Shown piece by piece: positions 18,859 to 30,329 of a stretch of 64,000 nt of DNA. Each line of letters opens with the position of its first letter. Within the stretch, counting starts at the first letter, position 1. Made by a program: the position numbers and the translations under genes. The notes under the pieces are model-generated. The model was not told where the DNA came from, did not search any database, and saw nothing but the letters and a program-made list of their open reading frames with translations. Origin of the DNA: Whitmania pigra (Eukaryota > Annelida > Clitellata > Hirudinida > Haemopidae). Location of the stretch: NCBI GenBank assembly GCA_021613335.1, contig JAJTWR010000231.1:3247001-3311000 (forward strand), read 5' to 3'.

Positions 18859-19272
18859 AGCCAGTCCCCTGAAAAGTATTGTTACAAATAAGTGTAAAAA
18901 TGGATTTTCCAAGCAGAGAAAATAAGCACTGGCAGACAATTAAATTTTAAAATTAATTTTTGATTATTTAATGCAACGTTAAAAATATTTTTAATCATTT
19001 AGCTAACTATTAGAAGAACGAGTTCGCGGCAAAAACACTCACATTTTAAATTTTGTGTGTGTATTCAACTCTTTGTTAGGGCAATTTTATGTTTCGGATG
19101 CGATGTATCGATAAAGTACTTACATTTGATAGGTATTTAATTCTTTAGGTCTGAGATAGTCAGATTAATTTGAAGCTATGCTTTTCGATTTCAGGATTCT
19201 TTCATCCCTTTTAGTTAATATAACTGGATCTCAAAATTAATTTGCATGATAATCTATTTGAATAAATAAATT
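18859..19272. promoter_or_regulatory. Bidirectional promoter region, ANKS3 / BRIP1
   Basis: 414 bp separate the two divergent start codons. The stretch contains an 8-bp palindrome TATCGATA near 19107. It resembles the insect DRE motif by sequence only, so its meaning here is open. No TATA box is obvious. Confidence 0.45.
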
Positions 19273-22200
19273 ATGGATTACTATATTTCTGGAGTAAAAG
19301 TGAAGTTTCCCTGTAAAGCATATGCTCCACAAGTGGCAATGATGGAGAAGGTTAGAAATGTTCCTGAAGCTCCATTTGTTTACTTTACATTAATCTAAGA
19401 TTAATATCCTACATCAATTTTTTCTAGATTATATATTTTAATTAGAAATAGTTTATTAAAGAAACCTGACTTTTTAATGATATCAAAGCCTGGATACCAA
19501 TGTCTTTTGGGCATTGATTAATGTCATGTTGTAAGATAGTTCCTAAAATCTCAGGCAAATTAAGATTTTCTGATAGAAAAGTGATTTACATAGCATTGTC
19601 ATGGCAATGCTATAATGAAATTGTTTGATTGCCAAATTTATGTCTAAATTCTTAAAGCCTTATTATTAGATTAATTTATTTGTTCTTGGATTATCCAGTT
19701 CCTTAATTCAGTTATTTTCTTAAATGTTTTAAAAATGTTAGTAAAAAATTTATTTTAGAATTATTATTTATGTTAAATTATTGAAATTGTAGATAATCAA
19801 GAGCATAGAAAGAAATGAGAATTGCATAATAGAGACTCCAACTGGGTGTGGAAAAAGTCTTTCATTGTTGTGTTCATCACTGGCATGGCAAACCTCAAAA
19901 AAAGGTTAATTTGTTGTTTATTTATGCATTATGATCTATTGTCAAAGTTTGTTGGATCTTTGTTTTTTGAGTTAATAAAGAATTACTGCTCTGGTGCAGC
20001 ATGATGAGGTGCTGAATTAAGGAATTCAACTGTCATTGATATACATTTTAATTAGTATGATTATTTGTAAATATCAAAGGATTGATTGTTCATTAACAAA
20101 ATTTTTATATTGCAATGCTGTATTTGGTGTAATTATTAACAATTTGTCATCATTCTAGAAAAATTGGCAGATGTGCACAAAATCAATGGTAAGCTCTTAA
20201 AAGTTGAAATTAAGGCTCTGTTATAATTTCTTTGGACAACTTGAATTCTTGGAGATATATTGTTTTTTATTATACTTGTAATGAAACACAGAATTAGATA
20301 TTTAGTGTAATTAAATATTCATTTTTTGAGCATAATAACAAAAATTGACAAATTTGTTGACAACCTGATATACTAATATTTAGAGAATGGCTGCATTTGC
20401 CCCTGCCATAATGAAAGTGAGTTGATATTTTTACTTAGAAGAATAACTTTTGATTTTTATATTTATTTGATATAAATGTTGCAAAGGTAACAAGCTAAAT
20501 GTGCTGGAATCACTGAATAACACTCAAATGCTTGTGGATGATGATGATGATGATGATCTTGATAAAGACGACGATTTCCAGGAACCAATGAAAGTCTCTA
20601 AACGAAAAGACTTGGTAACGATTGTTAATTGCTAATTTCATCTGCTTGATACTTTTTTTGATTTATTTATCAAAGTTTAAAAGTAAAATTAAAAAGTATT
20701 TACTTGCTCTTATTATTTGTGTGCTCAGGATGTTAGCTTTTTTGGAAAATAATTCTCAATACAACATCCTTAGGTTCTTAGCTTAGTATATGGGATATGA
20801 CTTCGCATGATGAGCTAATTGGAGGAGACAATAATAATTTTCTGTTATTTTCCTATTCTTTTTATTATCTCAATGCATTATTCAATCAAAATTTGAAGCA
20901 AATTACTTGAATTACATTTTTTATGGTTTCAATTCTCCAAACACATCCAGGAAAAACAGGTGGAAGATTTGTTCGTTGAGGATGAACCTTACTGTGACGA
21001 CTGTTACTGCAGAGACGAGGATTTAATGAAACCACAGAGAAAGTTAGCAAGATCTTCTTTGATTTGCTTTCTTTGCATTGTTGATCATGGATATTTTGAT
21101 GTTGAAATTAATTAATTGTGAGGTTATGATCATCGATGAATTCATGTTTGGCATTTGATTAATAGAATCAACAATTCTCATCAATCAGGTCACAAACTCC
21201 AAAGATTTACTTTTCATCTCGAACTCACAAACAATTAGGCCAGGTCATCAAGGAACTGGGGCGAACTGCCTACAAGAATGTCAAGTGGGTTTCAGTCTTA
21301 GCTGATGAAAAATGTTTATATTCAATGCAAGCATCTGAATACATTTTTGCCTCATTAATTTGCTGGTTTTTGCTGTTAATCATTTTAAATTGAAAGGTAT
21401 GCTTCTGTATAAATAGATGTGAACATGAAATCTTGATAAAAGATCATATTGTACAATTGTAAATAACTTATATTCAATTTATGTGCCAGAATGAGTATTC
21501 TCTCGAGTCGTGACCACACTTGCATCCATCCGTCGGTGAAGGAATCACTGAACAAAGGAGACAAATGTAAAGAACTACTTGAAGTAACAAATATTCATTA
21601 ATATTTTGTAATTAATTAATCACGAAGTTGATGTTTATTATATTTCATATTCATTGCAGTATCAGGCCTGCCAATATTTTGAAAAAAGCAAGCAGTTCAC
21701 TCACCAGCGACTGAAAAGTCACGGAATAATGGATGTGTGGGACATCGAAGACATTGTTGAATATGGACATAAAATCAAGGTATCACAGATGCTTAAGAAA
21801 TGTTTGCCACTGAGCACATAGATGATTAGCAGAACAAACTTAAAAAATTTCTATTGGAATCCTCCTTGCTTAGTAATTATTTACTGATGATTACTAACTT
21901 AGGTTGTCTATATTACAAATAGGGCTGTCCATATTTTGGTGCCAGAGAGTTGAAAGAGAAAGCCGAAATTATCTTTTGCCCGTACAACTATCTGATCGAT
22001 CCGATCATCCGCAAGTCTGTGAGTTGAAAGTGAAAAATACTGGCGTTTAATAGAATGATAATAGAAGATTTTAAATAGAATGATAATAGAAGATTTTAAA
22101 TAGAATGATAATCATACAAATCAAGAGTTAATTTTTTTAATCGTTTAATGAGGAAATTATCTTATCACAAATTAGAAATTATTCCATAATAAATTTTGTT

Positions 22201-25200
22201 TTAATGATCACCCAATTTGATGGTTCCGTAATTAGTTGTAAATTGTATGTCAGATGGAGATAAGCCTGGAAGGAAACATTGTCATACTGGACGAAGCCCA
22301 CAACATTGAGGATGTTTCAAGGGATGCAGTCAGTTACACAGTCACAACAAAATTACTGGAGGATGCAATTTTGAATTTCAGAGTCATTAGTCAGTCATTA
22401 GTATAATAAATTGATTTACATTTAAGTGCTCGCATGGTTAAATATGAAATAGTTAACAACTAATAGTACAGAAACTTCATTTTTAAAATGAATTCTAAAT
22501 GTAATTTCAACATTGATTGTCTAGAAAAATCTTTAAGAGACAAAAAGTTACATGAGGACAAAGAAGTTGAATATGGAAAGTTGGAGACGATGGTGAGTTG
22601 ATACGAATCTTGGATAATATTTAGACAATGGTGAATTGATACGAATCTAGGGTATTATATTTAGACAATGGTGGGTTGATACAAATCTAGGGTATTGCAG
22701 TTAGACAATGGTGGATTGATACGAATCTTGGATAATATTTAGAAAACAAATTATATCTAGATCAAGAGGCAACTCATTCCTGGTCGAGTTAAGTTATCAA
22801 CCTAGCTTAGGTATCTTGAGATCTGTCATGATGTCGCCACATGGTGATGGTGATGATGATGATGGAGATATTGCTTTTCGTTTTTAAGTCGATTATTTGG
22901 CACCTTCCTGTTGCGTGCTAAAAACTAATTTACATAAAATTAATTAATAATTAACAAGGCAAATGTTTACGTGCAGTTTTAACAAAAAAGCTCCTATTGA
23001 CATTAACAAATTTTTGCAAGTCCTTTCCGTGAAGCATGTTGTGCAGTGCGTGTTTATAATTTTATTTCAGTGTCAAAATCTGCTATCGATGATTGAGAAC
23101 AACAGTTCTTCTTTGGGGATGGAAGGGGGTTTTGATACGAGCAGCAAGGTTTGGTTAGGTCAGGAGATGATGGTCCACTTGGAATTGCATGGTTTGAATG
23201 AGCCACAACTCAAGAACTACGAGGTGAATCCTGCGAACATATGTGGTCTCGCAAGATCTTTTTAAATTCTTTTTTATATCGAGAATAATGTTATGTTTAA
23301 CTTAACTTTCAGAACAAATGAGGCATTAATCAGATTTTTGTTAACTTTCCATTACACTGATTATTATGAAACTTTATATAACATTTTAAAACCAGGTTTA
23401 AACAGAATTTTCTTATTCCAGTCAGTCTTCAGAAAGCTCCTGAACTTTGAGGCAGAAGAAAAGGAAAAACAAAAAAAGAAATCAAATGAAGTAAAGATAG
23501 CAAAGAAAGTGGAGCATGTGATGATATCCGCAACTACATCTATGCTGGAGTCGATCTTTATGGTCACTTTCTTTATGTTTAAGGATGACAGGAAGTACAT
23601 GAATGACTACAGGTGAGAGTTCATAAACAGTTATTTCTTGTCACTAAAGTTGGCACAACAAATGTATTGTCAAGATTTTTAAAGACATTTTTTCCTAAAT
23701 ATAAACTGGCACCTCTTCAGAATTGTGTTGACCAGAGAATATATTGAACGATATTTTGCTGAAAGAAACTTAGAGGTATTGAGAGAGATATCTTTTAATT
23801 TCACACATTTATTTATAACTAAAACTTGTATTTACTGACATAGTTTGATGTTGCTTTGATGCTAAGCACAGTTACCTTCCAGAAATCATTAATATTTTCA
23901 TATTCTTAGGACTTGAACTCCTCTCAAAGTGGTGGGTGGTTGAGTAAGAAGGGCAGGAGCAAACCCAAGTCAGGCTGGGTTTATAAGCTTCACTTTTGGT
24001 GCATGAACTCTTCTGTGGTGAGCACTTAATTTTTTTTTTTTTTTTTTGAGACTTACAATGAATAATATAAATGAATAATAGCTCACAGAAACTTAATAAA
24101 AGTCATTTGTTGATGATAGATTTTATCAATAAAATTCCACCTTAAAAGTGAATAAATATTTTTAAATGAAGTGTTTTAATGAAATTTATTAATGAACTAT
24201 TTAAAATACTCAAAAGGCCTTTTTGGATATGAGTGAGGGGGCCAGATCCATTGTACTCACTAGTGGAACACTCTCCCCATTGCTGTCCTTCCAAACAGAA
24301 CTTGGTCTAACATTTCATACCACCTTGGAAACTAGCCACGTCATTGATTTGAATCAGGTATGACTATCATTTAGTAGATCTGTTAAATTGCTTTAAAAGT
24401 AACAACTGAGAATTTGATTTAATTCTTTACATTCTGTACATTAACATTTACATGCTACCTCATAAGTTAATATCTTGAGCGCTAATTTTATTATTGGGCC
24501 ATGTTATTGGTTCGTTCAGTTTTGCTGACCTGTTTCATTTTTTAAATTAAACTTCAAAAGATCATAAAACCACTCAACTCACTAACGTCAAATTAAATTT
24601 GGAATGAGTTTCGGTTGTACTGAATTCACAAAAATTTTGTAAATAAGTTAAACAGCTACGATGTGGCTGTCGTGTCTCCTGCTGTTTCGGCGCAGGCTGT
24701 TTTGACTGGCCACCGTTGTCCATCGTTTGTAGGTCAAGTAACAATAAAGGGTTTCGTAAAATGTCTTCTCCAGGTCTCAGTTCAAGTTATCTCCAAAGGA
24801 CCAAATGATATGGATCTCATAGGAACCTATCAGAATTCTGAGAAATGGGATTACCAAGATGAAGTTGGTGAAATATTATCTCGAGTCTGTCAGGTAGAGC
24901 TCTTCTTTCTTAATGTGGTATTAATCATGTTAGTTAAGCATGACATTCAGCATATTTAACTAAATTTGTACTGCTATAGTTTTTTATATATACATATATA
25001 AATATATATTTGCTCTATATAAATATATAACATATGCCCATATATCAATTATGTGCAGCCTGCAATTATATATTAAATGTTTAATGCCTTCAGACTGTTC
25101 CCTATGGTGTGCTCTGCTTCCTTTCGTCTTACAAGGCTCTTGATAAATTTTGTACGAGATGGGAGGTGATTTTATATTTAATTACCATTTAATAATTATT

Positions 25201-26595
25201 ATTATAATTTGTGTAATGTGTTATCAATTTAATTTAAATATTAAGTAAGATGCTTTAGGCTTAATTTTGTTTTTGGTTTGCAATTGTTTTGAATTTACAG
25301 GCAACTGGTTTGATGGGAAAGTTAATGAGATCAAAGGATGTTTACCTTGAGCCAAAAATGGCTGACAAGGATAAATTCAACAATGTCATGGTTTCCTACT
25401 ACAAATCAATCGACACAGCTGCATCCAGTTAGTTGATAACTAATTTTTACAATTCTTACATTTTAAAAAATACTTAATAGACTGTGAGTTCCTTAAATGT
25501 ATTGTGACTTCCACGATATTATTCAAACATGCTAAATAAATATATTTAACTTTTTAAAGAGGAATCCATTTAAGTTAAATAGTAAGCTAACTATTGTGAT
25601 CATTTTTATGTGATACTTTAAAGTTCATGCTTGAATCAATTCAATCACTGATTATTGAAACACTAAGGTAGACCAGGGGATGTGTCTGGAGCATTGTTCT
25701 TGGCAGTTTGTAGGGGTAAGGTCAGCGAAGGAATGGATTTTGCCAACAATTATGCTAGGGCTGTTGTTTTGGTAAGTAGTGAAAGAGTTTACTATCAAAT
25801 TTTATATCTTTCACATGCTTTTGATCTACAGGTTGGTATCCCATATCCCAATATCAAAGATGTTCAGGTAAATTAAATTAAACTACTTAAAAATTAGTAT
25901 TAAAATGTTTTTTGCTATGATGCTACCTATTGTCCATTTCGTAGAGACAATTCTGATGAACAATTTCCTTTCTGTGTGATTACCATTTCCTTTATTAACA
26001 AAGGTTTAAATTTTTGAAAAGGTTAATTTGAAGAAAGGTTACAATGACATGAAAGTGAAGAGTGGTTTGCTCTCTGGCAAAGAATGGTATGAGGTGCAGG
26101 CTTTCAGGGCACTCAACCAAGCCCTTGGCAGATGCATTCGCCACAAGTAAGCCTCTGTTCTAAGCGACGTGTTTTAAAGTCTTTATTTTTTATTCTTTGG
26201 ATTTATTATTACATTTTATGGCAAATAAACAAAATAATTTGACAAGTGGTAATTATTATGTGATGACATTTTTGGCAGTATTAAAATTATATTATTATAT
26301 TTTAGACTAAAAATTTTAAATAGCCTAACATTTTGCTTCATCACAGAGATGACTGGGGTGCCATTTTATTGGTTGATCAGAGATTTGCAAGAAACTCAAA
26401 GAAAAGTCTTTCATGTAGGTTTTATCAGATGATGAAACATTGCAGCATCATATTGCAGTTTTAATTTGTTTCTCAGATTTCTCAAAGTGGGTACGACAAA
26501 GGATGCGGTTCAACAATGGCTTTGAAAACATCATCACCGATTTGCAAGCATTCATTGCTAAGCAGAATAATTTTTTTGACTCAAAATTAGTTTAA
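19273..26595 (+). CDS. BRIP1: FANCJ/BRIP1 DNA helicase (XPD family, Fe-S)
   Basis: 25 exons give 833 aa: 19273-19350, 19793-19904, 20159-20188, 20384-20416, 20487-20614, 20951-21042, 21189-21284, 21490-21583, 21660-21779, 21923-22018, 22254-22389, 22525-22592, 23071-23223, 23422-23612, 23721-23775, 23910-24017, 24217-24357, 24774-24893, 25094-25165, 25301-25427, 25668-25771, 25832-25867, 26022-26146, 26347-26414, 26477-26595. It is a 5'-3' helicase for crosslink repair and G-quadruplex unwinding in the nucleus. The opening [18 protein letters not shown] matches BRIP1 rather than RTEL1 or DDX11. Walker A TPTGCGKS lies at 41-48; DEAH at 306-309; Fe-S cysteines 201, 216, 225 and 263; motif [13 protein letters not shown]; motif [11 protein letters not shown]. 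The protein stops just after the helicase core, so the long vertebrate BRCA1-binding tail is absent. Residues 102-108 are seven Asp in an acidic insert. Confidence 0.97.
22586..22741 (+). repeat. Four tandem 38-40 bp copies spanning a BRIP1 splice donor
   Basis: The units begin GACGATGGTGAGTTGATACG, GACAATGGTGAATTGATACG, GACAATGGTGGGTTGATACA and GACAATGGTGGATTGATACG. Unit 1 contains the end of exon 12 and its GTGAGT donor. The other three carry donor-like GTGAAT, GTGGGT and GTGGAT. Confidence 0.9.
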
Positions 26596-26614
26596 TTATT
26601 ATTTTTTTAAGGTT

Positions 26615-26620
26615 AATAAA
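26615..26620 (+). terminator. BRIP1 polyadenylation signal AATAAA
   Basis: It sits 19 bp after the BRIP1 stop codon, so the 3' UTR is probably only about 40-50 nt. Confidence 0.6.
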
Positions 26621-26893
26621 GTCACTCGGAATTTGTTTAGATTCAGTATGTTTCACTACAAATGTGTCTTGCAATCACGGTTTGAAGCGCGCGCAGAATT
26701 GCATGGAAGCGCCTGATGCTTATTCAAAGATTATTTCTGACTTATTTACAAGTTACTTCCATGTCTTCTGTGTCAAGAGAACTTTATTTAAATATCCCAA
26801 TTGGTTGTTGGTCGTCGATTACAGTGCAGTCGAAAGAATATTATTTGGCATGAAGTCTCAATGTGTTCCATCAATTCTCCAGTCAGATATCCG

Positions 26894-27043
26894 GAGTTAG
26901 TTTAAATTTTGAGCAATGATCAAAGTAGGAAAGGTTGGCAAGATGAAAATTACCTCTATTGATTTACAGAGTTAGTTTAAATTTTGAGCAATGATCAAAG
27001 TAGGAAAGGTTGGCAAGATGAAAATTACCTCTATTGATTTACA
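26894..27043. repeat. Perfect 75-bp tandem duplication
   Basis: Units 26894-26968 and 26969-27043 are identical base for base. The lack of divergence means a recent duplication (or an assembly artefact). Each unit ends in TTGATTTACAG-like sequence. Confidence 0.95.
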
Positions 27044-27207
27044 GAGTTCAGAATTTAAAGATACAAAACGTCTAGGACGACGATGTCGATGAGGAGAGTC
27101 ATCCATTAATTCTCAAAGTGGGGCCATTAATAAGCTCTGCATAATGATAATTGGTGATTTTTGCCGGTTGAACAGATTCATATCATGACCGTTGGCAATC
27201 AACCGTG

Positions 27208-27565
27208 AAGTTGTTCCTGCTCCAGACTGTGAGATGCGTTGGCACCAAAATACTTTGCTACCAGGGACGTAATTTGAAGAGGGTGCATGGCCTCTTGATT
27301 TTAGACTGGAGGTGCTTCCCCTCCCCCTTGAATTTTGGCTAGAATCGAAAATGATCGTCTTCTCAAATTGTGCGAAGATTGCCTCAACGTTGGCTCCAAA
27401 ATACCTTGTGACCAGGGAAGTGATTTGGGGGGGGCAATGGTCCCCCTAGTTTTAGACTAGGCGCAATAAAAGTTAATCTCATATTTGACAAACTTCGAAG
27501 TTACTCGTGCTCTAGCATGTGAGAGGGAATGCAAGCTCAAAAATACCTTGTGACCGGAGTTTTCT
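27208..27565. repeat. Diverged tandem repeat, about 140-150 bp period
   Basis: A core like TTGGCWCCAAAATACYTTG recurs near 27239 and 27391, and a weaker form near 27530, each followed by a GACCAGGG-like block. A TTTTAGACT block follows the first two. There is no coding potential. Confidence 0.6.
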
Positions 27566-27579
27566 AGTCAAGCGGCCCG

Positions 27580-27970
27580 TTAAAACGACGACCCAGATGA
27601 AGAACTGGTTGATGTAATCACATCTCCTTTAGTGAATATACGCTGGATTTGCTCTTGCTGACGAATGTGAGCGAATTCTGATCGGTGAAGATGGTGAACT
27701 GCTGACTTTCCTCTCCTGGAGATGTTGGAAATGTTTGACTGCCAGGAACATCGGTAACGGTTTACAGCCAAGCATGTTATATCTTGTCTTAGATAGGGCT
27801 GAATTTCTTGGAAAAAATAAGTATGATGAGTCCAACTCACACTTGTTCCAGCACTGCTCCAGCTGCAGCATTGGAAGCATCTGTTGAGGGCCGAATGTGA
27901 CAGAGCTAATTGCTAGGTCAACATAGCTTTTGAGGGCTATTTCTTTAAGACATCTATAAAGGGTGGGCAT
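27580..27970 (-). CDS. Doubtful short gene, unrecognised
   Basis: Reading minus from 27970, one open frame runs 113 aa to 27629 (MPTLYRCLKEIALKSYVD...). A possible acceptor (TTTTTATGCAG) precedes it and a GTGTGAGT donor lies inside near 27842. A second frame, ending at 27580, continues past an acceptor near 27800 (CCAAG). Phase tests do not settle whether this is one exon, two exons or chance. I recognise no family; it may be noise. Confidence 0.28.
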
Positions 27971-29334
27971 AAGTCTGCATAAAAAGAATTAATCTTCTGC
28001 AAAAATTAACATGCGGAGATAGATCGATGCAGTTTGATTAGAATGAATCCAGGATTGATTACGCCATCCCATTAAATTTTACCAATATTTTATTTTATAA
28101 ATAGCTTCCAACCCGTGCAAAGTTAACGAACCATGTTTTTTTTTTGCCCAGTAAATATACTTTCGTAGAATTAATAAATCTAAAGAGAATATTTTATAAT
28201 GCAATATTTATTTTTTCCAACTTTTGCATTTCCGCATCCATAGATCCGAAAAAAACGGACCATATTTAAAGGTTGGCGTTGGTCTATCGATTTTAATAAT
28301 TAGACGAATAATAATTATTGAAATGATGGCGACTTAACAATGAATGCATTAAACATACATTTAAACGAAGAAAAGGCGGGCTGCTGGAGTTGGGCTGTAA
28401 TTGGGATTTGTGAAAATATTTTTGGACCTAAGCATATGGTGGAGTGAAAACGTGGATTGTTTTGGCAAATATATGAGGGATTAGTGATAGCTGTTTTTAT
28501 ATTAATAGAGCGGTCTAGCACATCCTTGAACCGCTTAAAATTACAAATATATATATACTTGCATATCACGAAACAACTATTTATTAAATGCAGCGGAAGC
28601 AATCATGTTACCCCAAATAATTTTGACTCCATAAATTATTTCCTGCGTCGCATGAACGCTAAACCTCCAGCCAATGTCATTGTACGAGAATCCTAGCTAA
28701 AAACTTTTCCTTGTTTGATGGCTGCCTGGATTTCTGAAATGTTTTAAGTTTGAATACTTTTAAGGTGTTATTAACAATAAAAAGTAAAAGTTAAAAATAA
28801 AAGCATTTTAAAACTGATTAAATTGTAAAATTAATGATAATCCTACTACTGGATAAATTTCAAACCGCTATGGAACAAAAAAAACTTTGGAATCCTTTCC
28901 TCGACAGCAGAGAAATAGAAAAAGGTTTTTAGTGTTTATATTGTTCTGTTTAATTTAATGGTTCTTTACAAAATAATTCAGTAACATATTTAATGCGTGA
29001 AACTGGATTATAATTTTTTATAGAGCAGAACAAACAAAACATATAATTTCCAATCAGAAGGGCAAATTTAAATTATGAGCTCGGTTTAGTTCTAGGGGAA
29101 TGAAACTGGAACTCCGCTATCTGGGCAACCCATAACATATTTAGTAACTAGTTATGAGTTTATGGAATTTATTTGTAGTCTTGCACAAAAATTGCTATTT
29201 AAGCATCATTAGCAAATCAATAATGAAGAATTTGAACATGCCGCTAACATCGTCAGTTTAACCCCTTGATATTTTTCTTAATTCATAAATAATTGATCAT
29301 AATGCAACTCCAGTAATATAGAAAAATTTCCGAC

Positions 29335-29535
29335 ATATTTTAAGCTTCTGTGATGAAAGTAATAGTATCTTTAGTGTTAAATTACTTATTTGCCGCCGCT
29401 AATCCACCACTTAACTGCTGTAATATTTATGTACACAAAGAGATTTGCCCCACATTGACCGATTTTAAAATCTATGCCAATGTTTATAATCTTGTAATCA
29501 AAGACCTGTTCTGCAGAAGTATATCCTTTTATTGA
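29335..29535 (+). mobile_element. 5'-truncated LINE 3' UTR (copy A)
   Basis: About 200 bp match 38707-38913 at roughly 80% by eye, including the blocks TGTTAAATTACTT, AATCCACCA and CTGCAGAAGTATATCCTTTT. In the 38-kb copy this segment follows a LINE ORF2 end, so this is a severely truncated insertion of the same family. Confidence 0.7.
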
Positions 29536-30059
29536 ACGTTGATACTTAACATCCCCTGGATTTGGTGTTGTTACATTCGAAACTTGATGATCTTGACATT
29601 CGACACACACATACATCAGTTCAATAAAAGCTTCCAACTTTTTGGTCTAAACCTGTAATGGGACAAAGTTTTGAGTTGCGTGGCTTACATCTCATCGCTG
29701 TTCTGCGTTAAACCACTCCGCGATATTCAGTTTGAATATCGTATACGCATCCCAAGATGCCATGAGCCGAGTTCTCAATTTGGCCTGCACGTTTTTATCT
29801 TAATGTGGAAAGTAAAATTAACTCCTTTTCCAGATGAAATAAAATGTTGGATCATAAATGAATTTCAGGTTTTATACATCAAATTACACTAGCAGCCGTT
29901 TGATAATCTGTTAAATAAATAAACTGAATGCAATGCCTATTTTCGGCATTTTTCTTACATTCAACTTTTTATAACGAAAAGTCGTTCTAAATAAAACATT
30001 TGCGAAAAAGACTTAGTGATATCTTCAGCAGTTGTTGTTGACTGCGTCAGTGGTGACTG

Positions 30060-30329
30060 TCATCTGCTTCGTAGTGATGAGCTCGTCGCGTACTCGGCAC
30101 GATGGCATTGTGCATGTAAGAGACGCATAGGCGGCTATAAAGACCTACATCGGTAGTTAGTCGTACAGTAGATGGCTCTTTATTTTTTCTAATTGTCCCT
30201 CGATTGTGTCTTCGTGGACATTTTATGATATGCTAGCATTCGGCAACGATTCATAACAGTTTCTGGTATTTAATTTGCGCTTGATTTACAAAGGATATAC
30301 AAAATAGAAAATTTGAAAATTCTGCAGAA
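30060..30329 (+). promoter_or_regulatory. Presumed RII promoter and 5' leader
   Basis: A locally GC-richer stretch holds a CRE-like TGCGTCA near 30041 just upstream and a TATAA at 30136-30140, about 190 bp before the start codon. The assignment rests on position and motif only. Confidence 0.3.

Larger units (their letters stand above)
27971..30329. other. Intergenic spacer upstream of the RII gene
   Basis: This is AT-rich sequence with no convincing exon. It contains the LINE-tail copy at 29335-29535 and the presumed RII promoter at its right end. Confidence 0.5.

Noticed and set aside
26664..26900. 78-aa frame just after BRIP1
   Set aside because: It lies past the BRIP1 stop and polyadenylation signal, shows no known domain and ends in the tandem duplication.
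29350..29637. Short frames on both strands
   Set aside because: They fall in or beside a truncated LINE 3' UTR copy, with no gene-like features.
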